A stretch of 31,304 bases of DNA from Bacillota bacterium. Lineage in GTDB: Bacteria > Bacillota > Clostridia > Christensenellales > Aristaeellaceae. The notes under the pieces were generated by a model. It saw only the letters and a list, made by a program, of their open reading frames with translations, ran no database searches and was not told where the DNA came from. The translations under genes were made by a program, and so were the position numbers. Shown here piece by piece: positions 30,455-31,304 of the stretch. How positions within the stretch are numbered: position 1 is the first letter of the stretch; each line of letters opens with the position of its first letter. The DNA is taken from positions 1 through 31,304 of the forward strand of contig JAEYRW010000197.1 in assembly GCA_023435435.1 (NCBI GenBank), in the 5' to 3' direction.

Positions 30455-30483
30455 TTTACAACATGGCCCGAAAGGTATAAAAT
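30455..30483 (+). promoter_or_regulatory. Promoter of the class II aldolase gene
   Basis: TTTACA (30455-30460), a 17-base spacer and TAAAAT (30478-30483), with the ATG about 52 bases beyond the expected start. Confidence 0.7.
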
Positions 30484-30541
30484 GAGGTGGAAACTACGCG
30501 TAATTTAAAACGCATCAATAAAGGATACGGAGGAGATTGCC

Positions 30542-31264
30542 ATGCACCCCATTCAGGAAAAATACACAGCGCAGATCGAGGAGATCGTCCGGTCGGCAAA
30601 CAGGCTTGCCCAGGTCGGCTTTGTGACGTCCCAGGGCGGCAACCTGTCCATGCGCGTGGATGAGAACCTCGTGCTCATCACCCCCACCAAGGTCGCCAAG
30701 GCCGCCATCGTCTTCGACGACATCTGCGCGGTGGACATGAAGGGGAACACCCTCTTGGCCGCGCCGGGCCGCAAGCCCACCAGCGAATGGCCCTTCCACA
30801 TCCGGATTCTCGAAAAGCGCCCGGACGTAACGGGTGTCGTGCACGCGCATCCGCCCATCCTCACGGGCTTCGCCATCGCGGGCGGCGACTGGCTCCAGCG
30901 CCCCTTCCTCCCCGAGCCGGTCATCGAAGTCGGCCCCATGGTCATGGTGCCCTATGCCATGCCGGGCTCCGATGAACTCGCGCAGATGTTTGACGACGTG
31001 GTGGAAAAGTCCAACGGCTTCCTCATGGAGAACCACGGCGCGCTCATGGTCTCCACCGAGGGCGTTTGGCGCGCGGTGGAGTTCCTCGAGATGCAGGAGA
31101 ACGCGGCCATCAGCATCGTGGTCTCGAAGATCCTCGGCAACCCCAAGACCATCCCCACCCCGCGGGTGGACGAGCTTGAAAACGTCATCAAGCAGCGTGA
31201 AATTCCCATGCCGGGCCTCAAGGGCGTCGTGAAAACCCTGTCCGACATCTTCGTCAAGGAATAA
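30542..31264 (+). CDS. Class II aldolase/adducin-family sugar-phosphate aldolase
   Basis: A 240-residue zinc-dependent aldolase of the L-fuculose-phosphate aldolase/ribulose-5-phosphate 4-epimerase group. It shows the phosphate-binding SQGGNLSMR and TPTK segments, the catalytic acid in KPTSEWPFH (about E83), the zinc ligands HAH (about 101-103, VVHAHPPILTGF) and H in LMENHGAL. It should split a ketose-1-phosphate to dihydroxyacetone phosphate and an aldehyde; substrate specificity is not predictable. AGGAG precedes the ATG and it has its own promoter. No fucose or rhamnose genes are next to it in view. Confidence 0.9.
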   Translation: MHPIQEKYTAQIEEIVRSANRLAQVGFVTSQGGNLSMRVDENLVLITPTKVAKAAIVFDDICAVDMKGNTLLAAPGRKPTSEWPFHIRILEKRPDVTGVVHAHPPILTGFAIAGGDWLQRPFLPEPVIEVGPMVMVPYAMPGSDELAQMFDDVVEKSNGFLMENHGALMVSTEGVWRAVEFLEMQENAAISIVVSKILGNPKTIPTPRVDELENVIKQREIPMPGLKGVVKTLSDIFVKE

Positions 31265-31285
31265 CTCCTCCAAAATCGGCGCGCC

Positions 31286-31304
31286 GACCGGAATCCATCC
31301 GGTC
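31286..31304 (+). terminator. Probable terminator hairpin cut by the window end
   Basis: GACCGG (31286-31291) and CCGGTC (31299-31304) can pair around a seven-base loop, 21 bases after the aldolase stop. The T-run that would confirm it lies outside the window. Confidence 0.4.

Noticed and set aside
1..31304. Mobile elements, CRISPR arrays, tRNA genes, prophage or defence genes.
   Set aside because: I looked for transposase or integrase motifs, regular short repeats and tRNA-like cloverleaves and found none.

Overview
The window is a 31.3 kb, GC-rich, gene-dense piece of a bacterial chromosome, most likely from a high-GC member of the Clostridia (Firmicutes). The evidence is the hrcA-grpE-dnaK-dnaJ order behind a perfect CIRCE operator, a Bacillus/Clostridium-type LexA box, strong GGAGG ribosome binding sites, the rpmE-prmC-prfA cluster, the prmA-rsmE-mtaB cluster, and a radical-SAM/TIGR03915 pair of the kind found in Clostridia. 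I cannot name the genus. I see no insertion sequences, prophage, CRISPR arrays, tRNA or rRNA genes; almost everything reads as core or near-core chromosome.

Layout, left to right. (1) 26-2709, minus: an HD-domain protein, a Sel1-repeat protein, an alpha/beta hydrolase and deoC, read from a good promoter at 2681-2709. (2) 2717-5867, minus: a complete transcription unit with its own promoter and terminator. It encodes a 99-residue membrane protein with a CPVC motif, a LolD/MacB-type ATPase, an FtsX-type permease and a lipoprotein with a CPFC motif. (3) 6285-8434, minus: a radical-SAM protein with a helix-hairpin-helix and its TIGR03915 partner, behind a promoter carrying a near-consensus LexA box. 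(4) 8467-11180, plus: two ABC-2 permeases and an ATPase, divergent from (3). (5) 11179-14297: a NUDIX hydrolase whose transcript looks leaderless, an AGCS sodium:amino-acid symporter with a large loop insertion, and a methyltransferase gene broken by one missing base. (6) 14329-20633, minus: the heat-shock operon hrcA-grpE-dnaK-dnaJ, followed by truB and a cysteine-rich unknown protein. (7) 20700-26544, plus: rpmE with a structured leader, then prmC, prfA, prmA, rsmE, mtaB, a HIT protein and rpsU, a translation-centred block. (8) 26715-31264, plus: a TRM11-like methyltransferase, rho with a disordered insertion of about 250 residues, a second NUDIX hydrolase and a class II aldolase.

Functional themes are protein folding control (HrcA/CIRCE), maturation of the translation apparatus (L31, S21, RF1, PrmC, PrmA, RsmE, TruB, MtaB), transcription termination (Rho), probable DNA repair under SOS control, and two unrelated ABC export or envelope systems. 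In Bacillus subtilis prmA-rsmE-mtaB follow dnaJ directly; here that block lies on the opposite strand behind prfA, so the classical dnaK operon has been split. The least-described items are the SOS-controlled radical-SAM pair and the CPxC-motif ABC module.
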